A stretch of 64,000 nt of DNA from DTU053 sp012520115. Its GTDB lineage: Bacteria; Bacillota; Clostridia; Oscillospirales; Acutalibacteraceae. The stretch covers positions 1 through 64,000 of the forward strand of contig JBMNNB010000002.1 of the NCBI GenBank assembly GCA_050953725.1, in the 5' to 3' direction. The notes under the pieces were generated by a model. It had not been told where the DNA came from. It saw only the letters and a program-made list of their open reading frames with translations, and did no database searches. Made by a program: the position numbers and the translations under genes. This document shows positions 16,236 to 25,087 of this stretch, piece by piece (the first letter of the stretch is position 1; each line of letters opens with the position of its first letter).

Positions 16236-18977
16236 ATGATAAGCTTGTCGATATTAACAAAACTGTTCGGAGATTACTCTCAGAAGGAAATTAAAAGAAT
16301 AAAGCCCTTATGTGATAAGGTTTTAGGCCTTGAAAAGGAATATGCAAAGCTGTCGGATGCAGAACTTCGGGCGAAGACTCAGGAGTTTAAGGACAGGTAT
16401 GAGAACGGCGAATCCCTTGACAGCATGCTGCCCGAGGCCTTTGCCGTATGCCGTGAGGCCTCATGGCGTGTGCTTAATATGAAGCACTTCCCCGTTCAGG
16501 TCTTAGGCGGCATTATTCTGCATCAGGGCAGAATCGCCGAGATGAAAACAGGTGAAGGTAAAACCCTTGTGGCCACCCTGCCCGCCTATCTGAATGCCAT
16601 ATCAGGCAAGGGCGTTCATATTGTTACCGTCAACGACTATCTTGCCCGCCGTGACTCCGAGTGGATGGGTAAGGTTTTTAAATTCTTAGGGCTTACGGTA
16701 GGTCTTGTAATCCCCTCCATTCCCCATGAGGAAAAGGCCGCAGCCTATGCCGCAGACATTACCTACGGCACGAACAACGAGTTCGGCTTCGACTATCTGC
16801 GTGACAATATGGTCATCTACAAAGAGCACAGGGTCCAGAGGGGTCACCACTTCGCCATAGTGGACGAGGTGGACTCCATTCTTATAGACGAGGCGAGGAC
16901 TCCCCTTATAATTTCAGGCAGAGGCGACAAGTCCACAGACCTTTACAAGATTACGGACAACTTCGTCAAGACCCTTAAATGCGTTAAGGTTACAGAGCTT
17001 AACGCAAAGAAGAACGCTGAGGATGAGCTGACCGACGAGGGCGACTACATCGTAGACGAAAAAGCCCGCACCGCAACGCTAACAAAGAGCGGTATTGCAA
17101 AGGCGGAGAAATTCTTCTCTTTGGATAACCTTATGGACGCCGAGAACCTGACTATACAGCACCATATCAATCAGGCCATTAAGGCACGGGGCGTTATGCA
17201 GCGTGACGTTGACTATGTGGTCAAGGAAGGTCAGGTGCTTATAGTCGACGAGTTCACAGGCCGTATTATGATAGGCAGAAGGTACTCCGAGGGTCTGCAC
17301 CAGGCCATTGAGGCTAAAGAGGGCGTAAACGTCCGCCATGAGAGCAGAACCCTTGCCACAATTACCTTCCAGAACTATTTCAGGCTCTATAAAAAGCTCT
17401 CGGGCATGACGGGTACCGCCATGACGGAGAGTCAGGAGTTTGAGGAGATTTACAAACTTGACGTTGTGGAGATTCCCACAAACAAGCCGATGATAAGGGT
17501 CGACCACCCGGATGTACTGTTCAAGACCGAGGAGGCAAAGTTCAACGCCGCAATCGACCAGATAGTAAAGTGCCACGAGAAGGGTCAGCCTGTGCTTGTG
17601 GGTACGGTCAGCATCGAAAAGTCCGAAAAGTTCAGCAAGGCTCTTAAAAGACGGGGCATACAGCATGAGGTACTCAACGCCAAGAACCACGAGCGTGAGG
17701 CTGAAATAGTCGCCCAGGCAGGCCGCCTCGGCGCAGTCACAATCGCCACAAACATGGCCGGCCGTGGTACCGACATTATCCTCGGCGGCAACTGCGAATA
17801 CATGGCAAAGGCGGAAATGCGCAAGATGGGCATTCCCGAGGAGCTTATCGTTGAGTCCACAAGCTTTGCGGAAACTGACAACGAGGAGATTTTAGAAGCC
17901 CGCAAGACCTTCCAGGAGCTTGAGGCTAAGTACAAGCAGCAGCAGGCAGCCGAGGCCGAGGCAGTTCGCAAGGCCGGCGGTCTGTTCATCATAGGCACGG
18001 AGCGTCACGAGTCAAGGCGTATCGACAACCAGTTGAGAGGACGTTCGGGCCGTCAGGGCGACCCGGGCGAGAGCAGGTTCTATCTCTCAGCCGAGGATGA
18101 CCTTTTAAGGCTCTTTGCCGGCGACCGCTTCTACAAGACCCTTGATATGTTCAAGGCCGCAGGCGAAATGCCCATTGAAGCTAAAATGTTCTCCAACGCA
18201 ATAGAGAGCGCACAGAAGAAGGTTGAGGCGAACAACTTTGCAATCCGCCGCAACGTTCTGAAGTTCGACGACGTTATGAACAGCCAGCGTGAGATTATAT
18301 ACGGCCAGAGGAATCAGGTGCTTGACGGCGTTGACCTTGACGCCACCATTCAGAAGATGATTGAAGACAGCATTTCCAGTGCCGTGGACTTCTATTGCTC
18401 GAAGCATATTTCCTCCGACGACTGGAATATAGACGGTCTCAGGAGCAAGTATTCTTGGCTGTTAAGAGACAAGGATTTAAGCGCAGACATGGACCGTGAC
18501 GAGATTTACGACACCCTGCTCGGTCTTGCCAAGGAGAGATTCAATCAGCAGAAATCCCTTTACGGCGAGGAGCTTATGCAGGCTCTTGAGCATAAGATTC
18601 TGCTCGAAAACGTTGATATACGCTGGATGGACCATATCGACGCAATGGACCAGCTCAAAAACGGCATAGGCCTGAGGGCTTATGCTCAGAAGGACCCGGT
18701 CGTCGCCTTCAGAATGGAAAGCTTCGATATGTTTGACGAGATGACCGAGAACATCCGTGACGGCACGGTACAGATGCTTCTGACCGCCGTTATCCGCTCC
18801 GAAAGGGACACGGAGCGTGAGCAGCAGGCTCAGATTACCTCGCAAAGCGGCGGCAGCGGCGGCGACGGCTCGGATAAGCAGCGCCCCGTCAGAAAGAGCG
18901 CAAGCGAAAAGGTCGGCAGGAACGACCCCTGCCCCTGCGGCAGCGGCCTGAAGTATAAAAAGTGCTGCGGCAGGTAA
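16236..18977 (+). CDS. secA: Preprotein translocase ATPase SecA
   Basis: The 913-residue motor drives export through SecYEG. It has the N-terminal LTKLFGDYSQKEI, Walker A GEGKT with EMKTGEGKTLVATLPAYL at about residues 98-115, the DEVDSILIDEARTPLI block, preprotein cross-linking and helical domains, and a C-terminal SEC-C zinc motif (CPCGSG, then CC). AAGGA directly abuts the ATG at 16236, while an in-frame TTG at 16245 lies 9 nt from it, so translation may begin at TTG and remove three residues. Confidence 0.98.
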   Translation: MISLSILTKLFGDYSQKEIKRIKPLCDKVLGLEKEYAKLSDAELRAKTQEFKDRYENGESLDSMLPEAFAVCREASWRVLNMKHFPVQVLGGIILHQGRIAEMKTGEGKTLVATLPAYLNAISGKGVHIVTVNDYLARRDSEWMGKVFKFLGLTVGLVIPSIPHEEKAAAYAADITYGTNNEFGFDYLRDNMVIYKEHRVQRGHHFAIVDEVDSILIDEARTPLIISGRGDKSTDLYKITDNFVKTLKCVKVTELNAKKNAEDELTDEGDYIVDEKARTATLTKSGIAKAEKFFSLDNLMDAENLTIQHHINQAIKARGVMQRDVDYVVKEGQVLIVDEFTGRIMIGRRYSEGLHQAIEAKEGVNVRHESRTLATITFQNYFRLYKKLSGMTGTAMTESQEFEEIYKLDVVEIPTNKPMIRVDHPDVLFKTEEAKFNAAIDQIVKCHEKGQPVLVGTVSIEKSEKFSKALKRRGIQHEVLNAKNHEREAEIVAQAGRLGAVTIATNMAGRGTDIILGGNCEYMAKAEMRKMGIPEELIVESTSFAETDNEEILEARKTFQELEAKYKQQQAAEAEAVRKAGGLFIIGTERHESRRIDNQLRGRSGRQGDPGESRFYLSAEDDLLRLFAGDRFYKTLDMFKAAGEMPIEAKMFSNAIESAQKKVEANNFAIRRNVLKFDDVMNSQREIIYGQRNQVLDGVDLDATIQKMIEDSISSAVDFYCSKHISSDDWNIDGLRSKYSWLLRDKDLSADMDRDEIYDTLLGLAKERFNQQKSLYGEELMQALEHKILLENVDIRWMDHIDAMDQLKNGIGLRAYAQKDPVVAFRMESFDMFDEMTENIRDGTVQMLLTAVIRSERDTEREQQAQITSQSGGSGGDGSDKQRPVRKSASEKVGRNDPCPCGSGLKYKKCCGR

Positions 18978-19043
18978 TTGCGACAGAATTCACGCTTAGC
19001 TTATCTGTTTTCCCGAATTATATTCGGGAGAAAGGATGATGTA

Positions 19044-20102
19044 ATGATAAATCAGAACAACGGCGCATTTCAGCAGAGTTTCGGCTTCGGCGGCGCACCT
19101 GCGGGCCCTGCACTTGTGGAGCCTCAGTTCCCGCCGCTTCCGAGGCGAAGCAGGCAGGACCTGAAGAGACTCAGCGTTTATACGGGACTGAGCATAATCA
19201 CCTTTCTCGCTTCGACCTACGGCGTTTCGGGGCTTATAGTTCTGTTCTCAGATCAAGTCAGAGACTTTCTTGCGGCGGCGTCTATTGATAAATCGATTTT
19301 TTCGTATATGCTTGAGTGCCTGCTTTCGGTTTTCGGAATAGGGCTGCCCTTCTTTATTGCCTATTCGGTGCTTAAAAAGAAATACAGGACCGATTTTATA
19401 CCCTATTCCCTGCCGAAATCACCGGCGCTGATGATTTTGATGATAGGCTTTGCCTTCGGCGCATGTCTGCTGGGCAGCAGTTTTTCCTCGATGCTGACCA
19501 TTTTCTTAGAAGAGAATTTCGGAATCGGCTCGACCTACACCATGGGCGATGTGCCGACAACGGTTGACGGTGCGATACTCTTTTTTGTCCGCTCCGCAAT
19601 TCTCCCCGCCTTTATTGAGGAGTTTGCCCTGCGTGGCGTTGTTATGCAGCCCTTGAGGCGTTACGGCAACTCGTTTGCCATATTCATCTCGTCCCTGATT
19701 TTTGCCATAATGCACGGCAATCTTATTCAGGCGCCCTTTGCCTTTATTGCGGGCATGGCTATGGGCTATGCGGTAATCGTCACCAATTCAATCTGGACCG
19801 GCGTGATAATCCACCTTATCAACAACTCCCTGTCGGTCTATATGCTGTTTATGACAACCCGCTCCCCCGACGGCAACATCCCCGTGTATCTGGCGGGAAT
19901 CGTGCCCGTTTCGGTCGTTATCGGCTTTGTCTGCCTTGCAATTTATCTGTTAAGCAAAAAGTACCGCAGAAGGCTTGACCCTCCCGGTACTCCGATGCTC
20001 AACAGGGTGTTCCTGAAGGACTATGTCACAACATTGCCTCTGCTGATTTCCATTTTGTCGCTTATTGTTCAGACTGCCTATACGGTGGAATTTATAAGAT
20101 GA
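19044..20102 (+). CDS. CPBP-family intramembrane protease
   Basis: The 352-residue membrane protein has about eight hydrophobic segments and the CPBP (Abi/Rce1) motifs: EEFALRGVVMQPLRRYG (EExxxR), the His of FAIMHGN and a later HLINN. Such proteins cleave or chaperone membrane substrates; the substrate is unknown. GAAAGG lies 8 nt before ATG 19044, so a 22-codon upstream extension is rejected. Its stop overlaps the tadA start by four bases, indicating translational coupling. Confidence 0.9.
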   Translation: MINQNNGAFQQSFGFGGAPAGPALVEPQFPPLPRRSRQDLKRLSVYTGLSIITFLASTYGVSGLIVLFSDQVRDFLAAASIDKSIFSYMLECLLSVFGIGLPFFIAYSVLKKKYRTDFIPYSLPKSPALMILMIGFAFGACLLGSSFSSMLTIFLEENFGIGSTYTMGDVPTTVDGAILFFVRSAILPAFIEEFALRGVVMQPLRRYGNSFAIFISSLIFAIMHGNLIQAPFAFIAGMAMGYAVIVTNSIWTGVIIHLINNSLSVYMLFMTTRSPDGNIPVYLAGIVPVSVVIGFVCLAIYLLSKKYRRRLDPPGTPMLNRVFLKDYVTTLPLLISILSLIVQTAYTVEFIR

Positions 20103-20560
20103 TGATTAATCCTTTTGTCACACAAATGATGAAAGAGGCTCTATCGCTTGCCAAGGAGGCCTATGACAGCGGTGAAATCCCCGTAGGGGCAATAATCGTA
20201 AAGAACGGGGAAATCGTAGGCCGGGGCAGGAATATGCGTGAGGAAAAGCAGAGCGCATTGAGCCATGCGGAAACTGAGGCCATTGCCGAAGCCTGCCGCA
20301 ACCTGAATTCATGGCGGCTTGACGGCTGCCATATGTTCGTGACCCTTGAGCCGTGCCCCATGTGCGCCGGTGCGATTGCTGCGGCAAGGCTCGACAGGGT
20401 GTACTTCGGCGCCTTTGATAAGGCCTTGGGCGCAGCGGGTTCCGCCGTGAACCTCTTTGATATGAAGGGTACTAAACGAATCGATGCCTTCGGCGGCATT
20501 CTGGAAGAGGAATGCACAGAGATTTTAAGGCTGTTTTTTGAAAAAACACGAAATAATTAA
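20099..20560 (+). CDS. tadA: tRNA adenosine(34) deaminase
   Basis: The 153-residue zinc deaminase converts the wobble adenosine of tRNA-Arg(ACG) to inosine. The catalytic His56-Ala-Glu58 and zinc Cys in EPCPMCAGA (Cys86, Cys89) are in place. The start overlaps the CPBP gene end (ATGATG). A strong terminator follows at once. Confidence 0.96.
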   Translation: MMINPFVTQMMKEALSLAKEAYDSGEIPVGAIIVKNGEIVGRGRNMREEKQSALSHAETEAIAEACRNLNSWRLDGCHMFVTLEPCPMCAGAIAAARLDRVYFGAFDKALGAAGSAVNLFDMKGTKRIDAFGGILEEECTEILRLFFEKTRNN

Positions 20561-20584
20561 AGCCCCATACGGGGCTTTTTTTAT
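20559..20584. terminator. Terminator between convergent tadA and mntP
   Basis: Arms AAAGCCCC and GGGGCTTT enclose ATAC, with a run of seven T on the plus strand. It also touches the mntP stop. Confidence 0.9.
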
Positions 20585-21195
20585 GCCATAAGGCCCTCTA
20601 TTAATATTTTCAGTCCCAGCAGGATTAAGATAAGTCCGCCTGAAAATTCGGCTCTGGACTTGAACTTAATGCCGAAGACTGCGCCGCATTTAACGCCTAT
20701 CATCGACAATATGAAGGTGACTATGCCTATAAATGTGACCGCATAGACTATGTTTATTTCTATGAAGGAGAACGAAAGGCCTGCGGCTAAGGCGTCTATG
20801 CTTGTGGCTATTGCCATGGGGAACATCAAGGCGGGGCTGAAGGGGTTAAAGCTCTTTTTTGATTTGCCGTTTTTCGTTGTTTCAGGCTCAGGGCCGCATT
20901 CGTTTTCGCAGTCGCAGTCATCCTTCTCAAAGGACTCCTTTATTGCCCTTGCGCCGATTACTGCAAGCAGTATGAAGGCAATCCAGTGGTCCCACTGCTG
21001 CAGCTTATCCGCAAACTGTGAGCCCAAGAGATAGCCGAGGCTCGGCATTAAGGCCTGAAATATGCCGAAATAAAGACCGACCGTGACGATGTTTATAAGC
21101 TTTATCCTCTTTACGGAAAGTCCCTTGCATACCGCTACTGCGAAGGCATCCATAGACAGACCTACCGCAAGTAAAAACAGCTCCGCTGTGCTCAT
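20581..21195 (-). CDS. mntP: Manganese efflux pump MntP
   Basis: The 204-residue membrane protein has six predicted helices in two repeats, each with an acidic motif (LSMDAFAVAVCKGL near residue 13 and ATSIDALAAGLSFSF near 130). A charged cytoplasmic loop with DCDCENEC separates the halves. It exports Mn(II). A GGGGGA site precedes the ATG. Family genes are often under a yybP-ykoY manganese riboswitch, but I do not see that consensus in the roughly 95-nt leader. Confidence 0.94.
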   Translation of the reverse strand: MSTAELFLLAVGLSMDAFAVAVCKGLSVKRIKLINIVTVGLYFGIFQALMPSLGYLLGSQFADKLQQWDHWIAFILLAVIGARAIKESFEKDDCDCENECGPEPETTKNGKSKKSFNPFSPALMFPMAIATSIDALAAGLSFSFIEINIVYAVTFIGIVTFILSMIGVKCGAVFGIKFKSRAEFSGGLILILLGLKILIEGLMA

Positions 21196-21295
21196 TGTGC
21201 TTCCCCCTGAATGTCTCTTGCTTTGCCGACTTCTGTATATATAAAGATTATGGCGAATCAGCCTTTATATGACCCTTTCCCGGAAAACGAATGTC

Positions 21296-21324
21296 AATAT
21301 AACACAAGGCGGGCGAATAGTCAA
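21296..21324 (-). promoter_or_regulatory. Promoter of mntP
   Basis: On the minus strand: TTGACT (21324-21319), 17 bp, TATATT (21301-21296). Confidence 0.7.
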
Positions 21325-21355
21325 GTGATAGATGTCAGACCCTTGTGATTCGGGC

Positions 21356-21391
21356 AGAAAAATGGCGGTCTGAGAAACAGACCGCCATTTG
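21356..21391. terminator. Terminator downstream of agrD
   Basis: A perfect 12-13-bp stem (AATGGCGGTCTG and its complement) has a four-base loop and a T-run on the minus strand, ending the agrBD transcript 22 bp after the agrD stop. Confidence 0.9.
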
Positions 21392-21412
21392 GAGTCAGGG
21401 CTAATTTCAGGC

Positions 21413-21562
21413 TTACTTCTTAAATCTGTCCATGCCTTCGGGTACTTTCGGCTGATGAAGGAAGAGAACACAAGCTGAATTGACCGATGCGGTGCCAACT
21501 GCGAGTGCTACTGCTGCGATGAGTGCGCCCCATTTGACTGCGATTTTCTTCATTGCTTTCAT
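21413..21562 (-). CDS. agrD: AgrD-type cyclic peptide pheromone precursor
   Basis: The 49-residue precursor of a secreted autoinducer has the three AgrD parts: an amphipathic leader (MKAMKKIAVKWGALIAA), the core with Cys31 followed by VLFL, and a C-terminal recognition tail HQPKVPEG with a basic end. AgrB should cut after Leu35 and close a five-residue thiolactone ring from Cys31 to Leu35. AGGAT precedes the ATG. It lies 26 bp after agrB. Confidence 0.92.
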   Translation of the reverse strand: MKAMKKIAVKWGALIAAVALAVGTASVNSACVLFLHQPKVPEGMDRFKK

Positions 21563-21588
21563 GATTCATCCTACCTTTTCTATTATAT

Positions 21589-22296
21589 TTATTCAGCCCC
21601 AAGGCCTGAATAGACTTTTTTATCCTCCCCGTTCATTCGTGCTAAACTGTCTACGGGGCCGGAAAACTTTCTTAAAGCTACACCGTGACATCTTTGAATC
21701 TCAAAATTCGGTCCGTTGTAGAGCTTATTTTTAATGGTGCCGAACACAAGATAAGTTGAAACCGAGGAAACGCCCGTAGTAAAGCTGAATATATTGATAA
21801 GTGCAATCTTTTTCAGTATCAGTCCGGTCACTACCAGAAAGAACGAGGTTATGAAGACACGGCTTTGCTTTCTGAACCGGATTTTTTCCTTATTGCTCAG
21901 AGGTTTGTTTCTGTCCTCCACGGGTGCCAGTGCACAGACCGCAAACAGTGAGAACACTGCTAATATTGTACAAATCTCCGGAATAAGGTTTACGCTTAAA
22001 CGCTTTACCGCCAGAACATAAAGTCCGTAGTTTGCTATTGTGGTCAAAAAGCAATAAATATGTTTGCTGGCATGATAGCCGCCGCTTATTCGCCTTGTAA
22101 GTATGAAGCCTGCCATAAATAGAAGAGAATTAACACAACATTTAAAGAACATGGAAGCTATAAGTATTACCGCTATGATTGCGCCGGTGCTTAAAAGCAC
22201 CTCAAAACTGTATTCGTAAATTTCTCTGTCCCGCTCGGATACGACCTTTTCATTAATAAGTCCGTTGGTTATTCCCTTAGCTATGTATTTATACAT
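21589..22296 (-). CDS. agrB: AgrB-type membrane peptidase processing AgrD
   Basis: The 235-residue polytopic membrane protein cleaves and cyclises AgrD. The family signature RRISGGYHASKHIYC carries the catalytic His75 and Cys82, seven residues apart as in Staphylococcus AgrB (His77, Cys84). A GGCGGTG site lies before the ATG. It heads the agrBD operon, which has its own promoter. Confidence 0.95.
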   Translation of the reverse strand: MYKYIAKGITNGLINEKVVSERDREIYEYSFEVLLSTGAIIAVILIASMFFKCCVNSLLFMAGFILTRRISGGYHASKHIYCFLTTIANYGLYVLAVKRLSVNLIPEICTILAVFSLFAVCALAPVEDRNKPLSNKEKIRFRKQSRVFITSFFLVVTGLILKKIALINIFSFTTGVSSVSTYLVFGTIKNKLYNGPNFEIQRCHGVALRKFSGPVDSLARMNGEDKKVYSGLGAE

Positions 22297-22326
22297 GTAT
22301 TCACCGCCAGAGCTTCGACGTAATTG

Positions 22327-22373
22327 CCATTTTTTACCGGCGAATACAATATAACATAAATGGTAAAAAATGG
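22327..22373 (-). promoter_or_regulatory. agrBD promoter flanked by a perfect 12-bp inverted repeat
   Basis: The -10 TATATT (22353-22348, preceded by TG one base away) lies between identical inverted arms CCATTTTTTACC at 22327-22338 and 22362-22373. One arm covers the -35/spacer side and the other the start of transcription. The layout suits a repressor or activator dimer. No good -35 is present, so an activator may be needed. Confidence 0.7.
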
Positions 22374-22384
22374 GAAGCCTTTCG

Positions 22385-22475
22385 ACAAAACTTCCTAAAA
22401 CAAAATTTTATTTTATTTTTTATTACAAAATGCGACTTTTAAGATTTAACAAAATATCCGTATTTTTAACAAAAT
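22385..22475 (-). repeat. Direct repeats upstream of the agrBD promoter
   Basis: On the plus strand, ACAAAAT occurs at 22400, 22425, 22449 and 22469, with ACAAAAC at 22385; spacings are 15, 25, 24 and 20 bp. The two outermost copies extend to an 11-bp identity. LytTR-type regulators such as AgrA bind direct repeats about two helix turns apart, so these are candidate AgrA sites. The region is AT-rich, so chance is possible. Confidence 0.4.
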
Positions 22476-22620
22476 GTGTACCCGACAAGGTTTGATTTTG
22501 CCGGCTGTTTTTTGCATTTTTGGCGGGAAAAACATCGTTTCGGGCTGAAAAATACATTTCTTTATTCATTCTTTTTTTTGCCGTGCGGTGCGGGTAATTT
22601 TCTTTTTGAGCAATAATAAT

Positions 22621-22648
22621 CCCCCACGCTTTTTTGAAGGCGTGGGGG
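22621..22648 (-). terminator. Terminator between agrC and agrBD
   Basis: A stem of CCCCCACGC with GCGTGGGGG is followed by only a short ATTATTATT tail on the minus strand. It lies 31 bp after agrC. Confidence 0.7.
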
Positions 22649-22678
22649 AAATCATTTTTATAAGCGGTAAGCTGATGC

Positions 22679-23977
22679 TTATTTATACTCGCTTGTGTTA
22701 CAGAGGGTGGCGGTGAATGTAAACACCTTGTCTGTGCAGTTAAGGTCAAGTATGCCGCCGTATTTTTCGGTAATGGTTCTGATTCCGCTGAGTCCGTAGC
22801 CGTGACGCTTCTTATCGTGCTTGTTTGTCTCGATTTTATCCGTATTAATATTCTCAATGACGGGGTTAATTATTTTTATCAGCATTGTTTCATCCACGGA
22901 GATTATGCTGACATGTATAATTCTCTCCCTGTCCTGGATTTTCACGGTGGCCTCAATCGCGTTGTCGAGGGCGTTGCCTAAAAGGACGCCCAGCTCAAGC
23001 TCGTCTATTTTTATAAGGCTTGCAAGCTTGACGGTCAGGTCGATTTTTATATTGTTCTCATCGGCCTGCTTTATCTTTGAGCTTAAAATCGAGTCAAGCA
23101 CCGGGTTGCCAGTATTGACTAATGAGCGGGAGGACTCGTCCATGATGTGGAGCTTTTCCTTAATGCCCTTCTCCACCTCTTCGCTGTCGCCCGCCTTCAG
23201 CTTTGAGAGTACTACGGTGAAAAAGTTCTTCATATCATGCCTGAACTGGCTGATTTCCCTCTGATACTCATACAGCTCTATGTAGTATTCCTTCTGGCTT
23301 TCGATGCTTGCCTTGGCAAACTGGAGCTGCTCCTTTGTGCTGATGTAATCTCCCTGGGTGTTGATTATGTGGAATACAAGAATGTTCGAAACGGCAAGCA
23401 AAACGGAGGACGCAAGGGTCGCAATGCGGAAATAGTCGTCTGTTATCCGATAGCAGCAGACATATAAAAGCACTATGACAATCAGCGACGTACCCGGCAG
23501 AACAATCATGGGTGGCAGGAATCTGCTTGTAAGTCCCTGACGCATGTTGTTTTTACGGCTTACAAGGATGTTTATGAAAACGAAGGTCATAAACTTTGAG
23601 AGCAGAACGCAGATGGCGTACATCAGGTCGTTTGAGTTGATGACCTCAATGTTGACCTTGACGCCCACGGTGGTGAGCATTACAACGGCCATTTCAGCAA
23701 ACGCCATGATTATTGCGATTATGACACTGCCAATAACTCTCATGGTGAATTTGACTTTATAGAATAATGACAGCAGGAATAAAATAATTATGGTGTTAAC
23801 CATTATGAATGCGGAGTTGTCAAAGAAAAGACCGTTCAGGACCTGCAAAGCGCTGAGGGCAACAAAGAAGCCGAAGAATTTCATGCCGGTTATCTTGCGT
23901 TTTCCAAGCCATTTGAAGAACATATCTCCGATAAAGATTTCAAAAACCGAGGTAAAAATCAGCGTCATTATTCTCAT
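22679..23977 (-). CDS. agrC: AgrC-type GHKL sensor histidine kinase
   Basis: The 432-residue protein has six or seven N-terminal membrane helices (to about residue 207), a coiled linker, the phospho-acceptor His247 in FRHDMKNFF, and a GHKL ATPase with the N-box LGNALDNAIEA and G-box HGYGLSGI. Its place beside agrBD says it senses the cyclic peptide. It starts 4 bp after the end of agrA. Confidence 0.93.
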   Translation of the reverse strand: MRIMTLIFTSVFEIFIGDMFFKWLGKRKITGMKFFGFFVALSALQVLNGLFFDNSAFIMVNTIIILFLLSLFYKVKFTMRVIGSVIIAIIMAFAEMAVVMLTTVGVKVNIEVINSNDLMYAICVLLSKFMTFVFINILVSRKNNMRQGLTSRFLPPMIVLPGTSLIVIVLLYVCCYRITDDYFRIATLASSVLLAVSNILVFHIINTQGDYISTKEQLQFAKASIESQKEYYIELYEYQREISQFRHDMKNFFTVVLSKLKAGDSEEVEKGIKEKLHIMDESSRSLVNTGNPVLDSILSSKIKQADENNIKIDLTVKLASLIKIDELELGVLLGNALDNAIEATVKIQDRERIIHVSIISVDETMLIKIINPVIENINTDKIETNKHDKKRHGYGLSGIRTITEKYGGILDLNCTDKVFTFTATLCNTSEYK

Positions 23978-23981
23978 CTGA

Positions 23982-24692
23982 TCACCATTTCATTTTATGT
24001 AAATACTCATCGTAGGACTTCAGAACGCTCATCCGTCGCCGCACGCTGACAGGCAGGACGGTATTATCCTTCATCACTACCTCTTCGGCGGACAGTCTTT
24101 TTATGTAATCTATGTTTACTATGCAGCTCTGGTTGATTTTGAGAAAGCCGTAAATCTCGAGCTCGCTTAAAATTTCGGTGACGCTGCCGTTTGCCTCCAT
24201 GTCGCCGTCCTCGGTGTGCAGCAGGATGTGCCTGAACTTATTCTCGACATAACGAATTTCCCTTATTGCCACGGGAAAACGCTTGCCCTGCCATTTGAGC
24301 CATATCAGAGTGTTCATCAGCATGAACTTATTTATCGCCCTTGTGAAAACCTCTTCAAACTCCTGCTTTTTTATGGGCTTGAGAATGTAGTGGAATGCCT
24401 CTGAGGAAAAGGAATCGAAAACATACTGTGCGTGGTTGGAAATGAAGATGATTATGACATTCGGGTCCTGCATTCTTATCTTTTCGGCGGCGGTAATGCC
24501 CGTCATGCCGCCCATTTCCACGTCAATGAATATCAAATCAAAGCGACCCTTAATAGCGTAGTGCTTAACAAGGGCCTCGCCGCTCGACAGCTCAGTGATA
24601 TCGGAGGCGGATATGCCGATACAGAGGGTCTGCACATAGTTACTGACCTCTTTGCGGACCATTGCATCATCATCGCAAATGCAGATTTTCAT
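23982..24692 (-). CDS. agrA: AgrA-type response regulator with LytTR domain
   Basis: The 236-residue protein has a receiver domain with the acidic pocket CDDDA and phospho-acceptor Asp57 (LIFIDVEMGGM), and a C-terminal LytTR DNA-binding domain (about 130-236; FLKINQSCIVNIDYI is typical). It should be phosphorylated by AgrC and bind promoters of the agr regulon. It is first in its operon behind a long structured leader. Confidence 0.94.
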   Translation of the reverse strand: MKICICDDDAMVRKEVSNYVQTLCIGISASDITELSSGEALVKHYAIKGRFDLIFIDVEMGGMTGITAAEKIRMQDPNVIIIFISNHAQYVFDSFSSEAFHYILKPIKKQEFEEVFTRAINKFMLMNTLIWLKWQGKRFPVAIREIRYVENKFRHILLHTEDGDMEANGSVTEILSELEIYGFLKINQSCIVNIDYIKRLSAEEVVMKDNTVLPVSVRRRMSVLKSYDEYLHKMKW

Positions 24693-24890
24693 ATCTTCAC
24701 CTCAACCTAAGCTGTAATATGTAAATTGCGAAGGCGGCAAGAAGGGGGCTTGTCCGCCGTGGCGAAAACGTGCCGTCATTTTTCCATATTAAGAAAGTCC
24801 TGTGCCTAAAGCCGCAAGGACAAATTTAGAAGCCGATGAACATCTAATTCCCTGACAAATCAGAGAATATTCATCGGTTTATTACCGCAT
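24693..24890 (-). promoter_or_regulatory. Structured 5' leader of agrA-agrC
   Basis: From the predicted start near 24890 the leader runs about 200 nt with three hairpins. In 24833-24877 an 8-bp outer stem CCGATGAA/TTCATCGG encloses an inner 8-bp stem with a TTTG loop. In 24797-24821 the stem is GTCCT/AGGAC. In 24733-24758 GGCGG and CAAG pair with CTTG and CCGCC. No known riboswitch consensus is recognised. It may be a regulatory RNA element. Confidence 0.5.
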
Positions 24891-24897
24891 TGTTGTT

Positions 24898-24926
24898 ATT
24901 ATATCAAAAACAACCTTAATAGTAAA
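24898..24926 (-). promoter_or_regulatory. Promoter of agrA-agrC
   Basis: On the minus strand: TTTACT (24926-24921), 17 bp, consensus TATAAT (24903-24898). Confidence 0.7.
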
Positions 24927-25015
24927 TTCTTTTTACGAATAAATGTAGAAAATATTCACATTTGTATAAAATTTCAGGATTTTTTGAGCTTTTGAGGTTT
25001 AAAAGGGTAACATAA

Positions 25016-25079
25016 AAGCCCTCTTGTGTTTGCCCCGACATATTTGTCTGCAGGCTGCATTTAAAACACAAAAAGGCTT
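25016..25079 (-). terminator. Hairpin after the ABC permease gene
   Basis: Arms with AAGCC, GTGTTT and their complements pair across a 35-nt centre just after the permease stop. The final T-run is short. Confidence 0.5.
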
Positions 25080-25087
25080 CTCATTAT

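Noticed and set aside
21196..21290. yybP-ykoY manganese riboswitch before mntP
   Set aside because: The leader was checked because mntP often has it, but the conserved GGGGAGUA-type elements are not visible.
22423..22857. 144-codon minus-strand frame across the agrC end and agr intergenic region
   Set aside because: It overlaps agrC in another frame, has no family features and crosses the terminator at 22621-22648.
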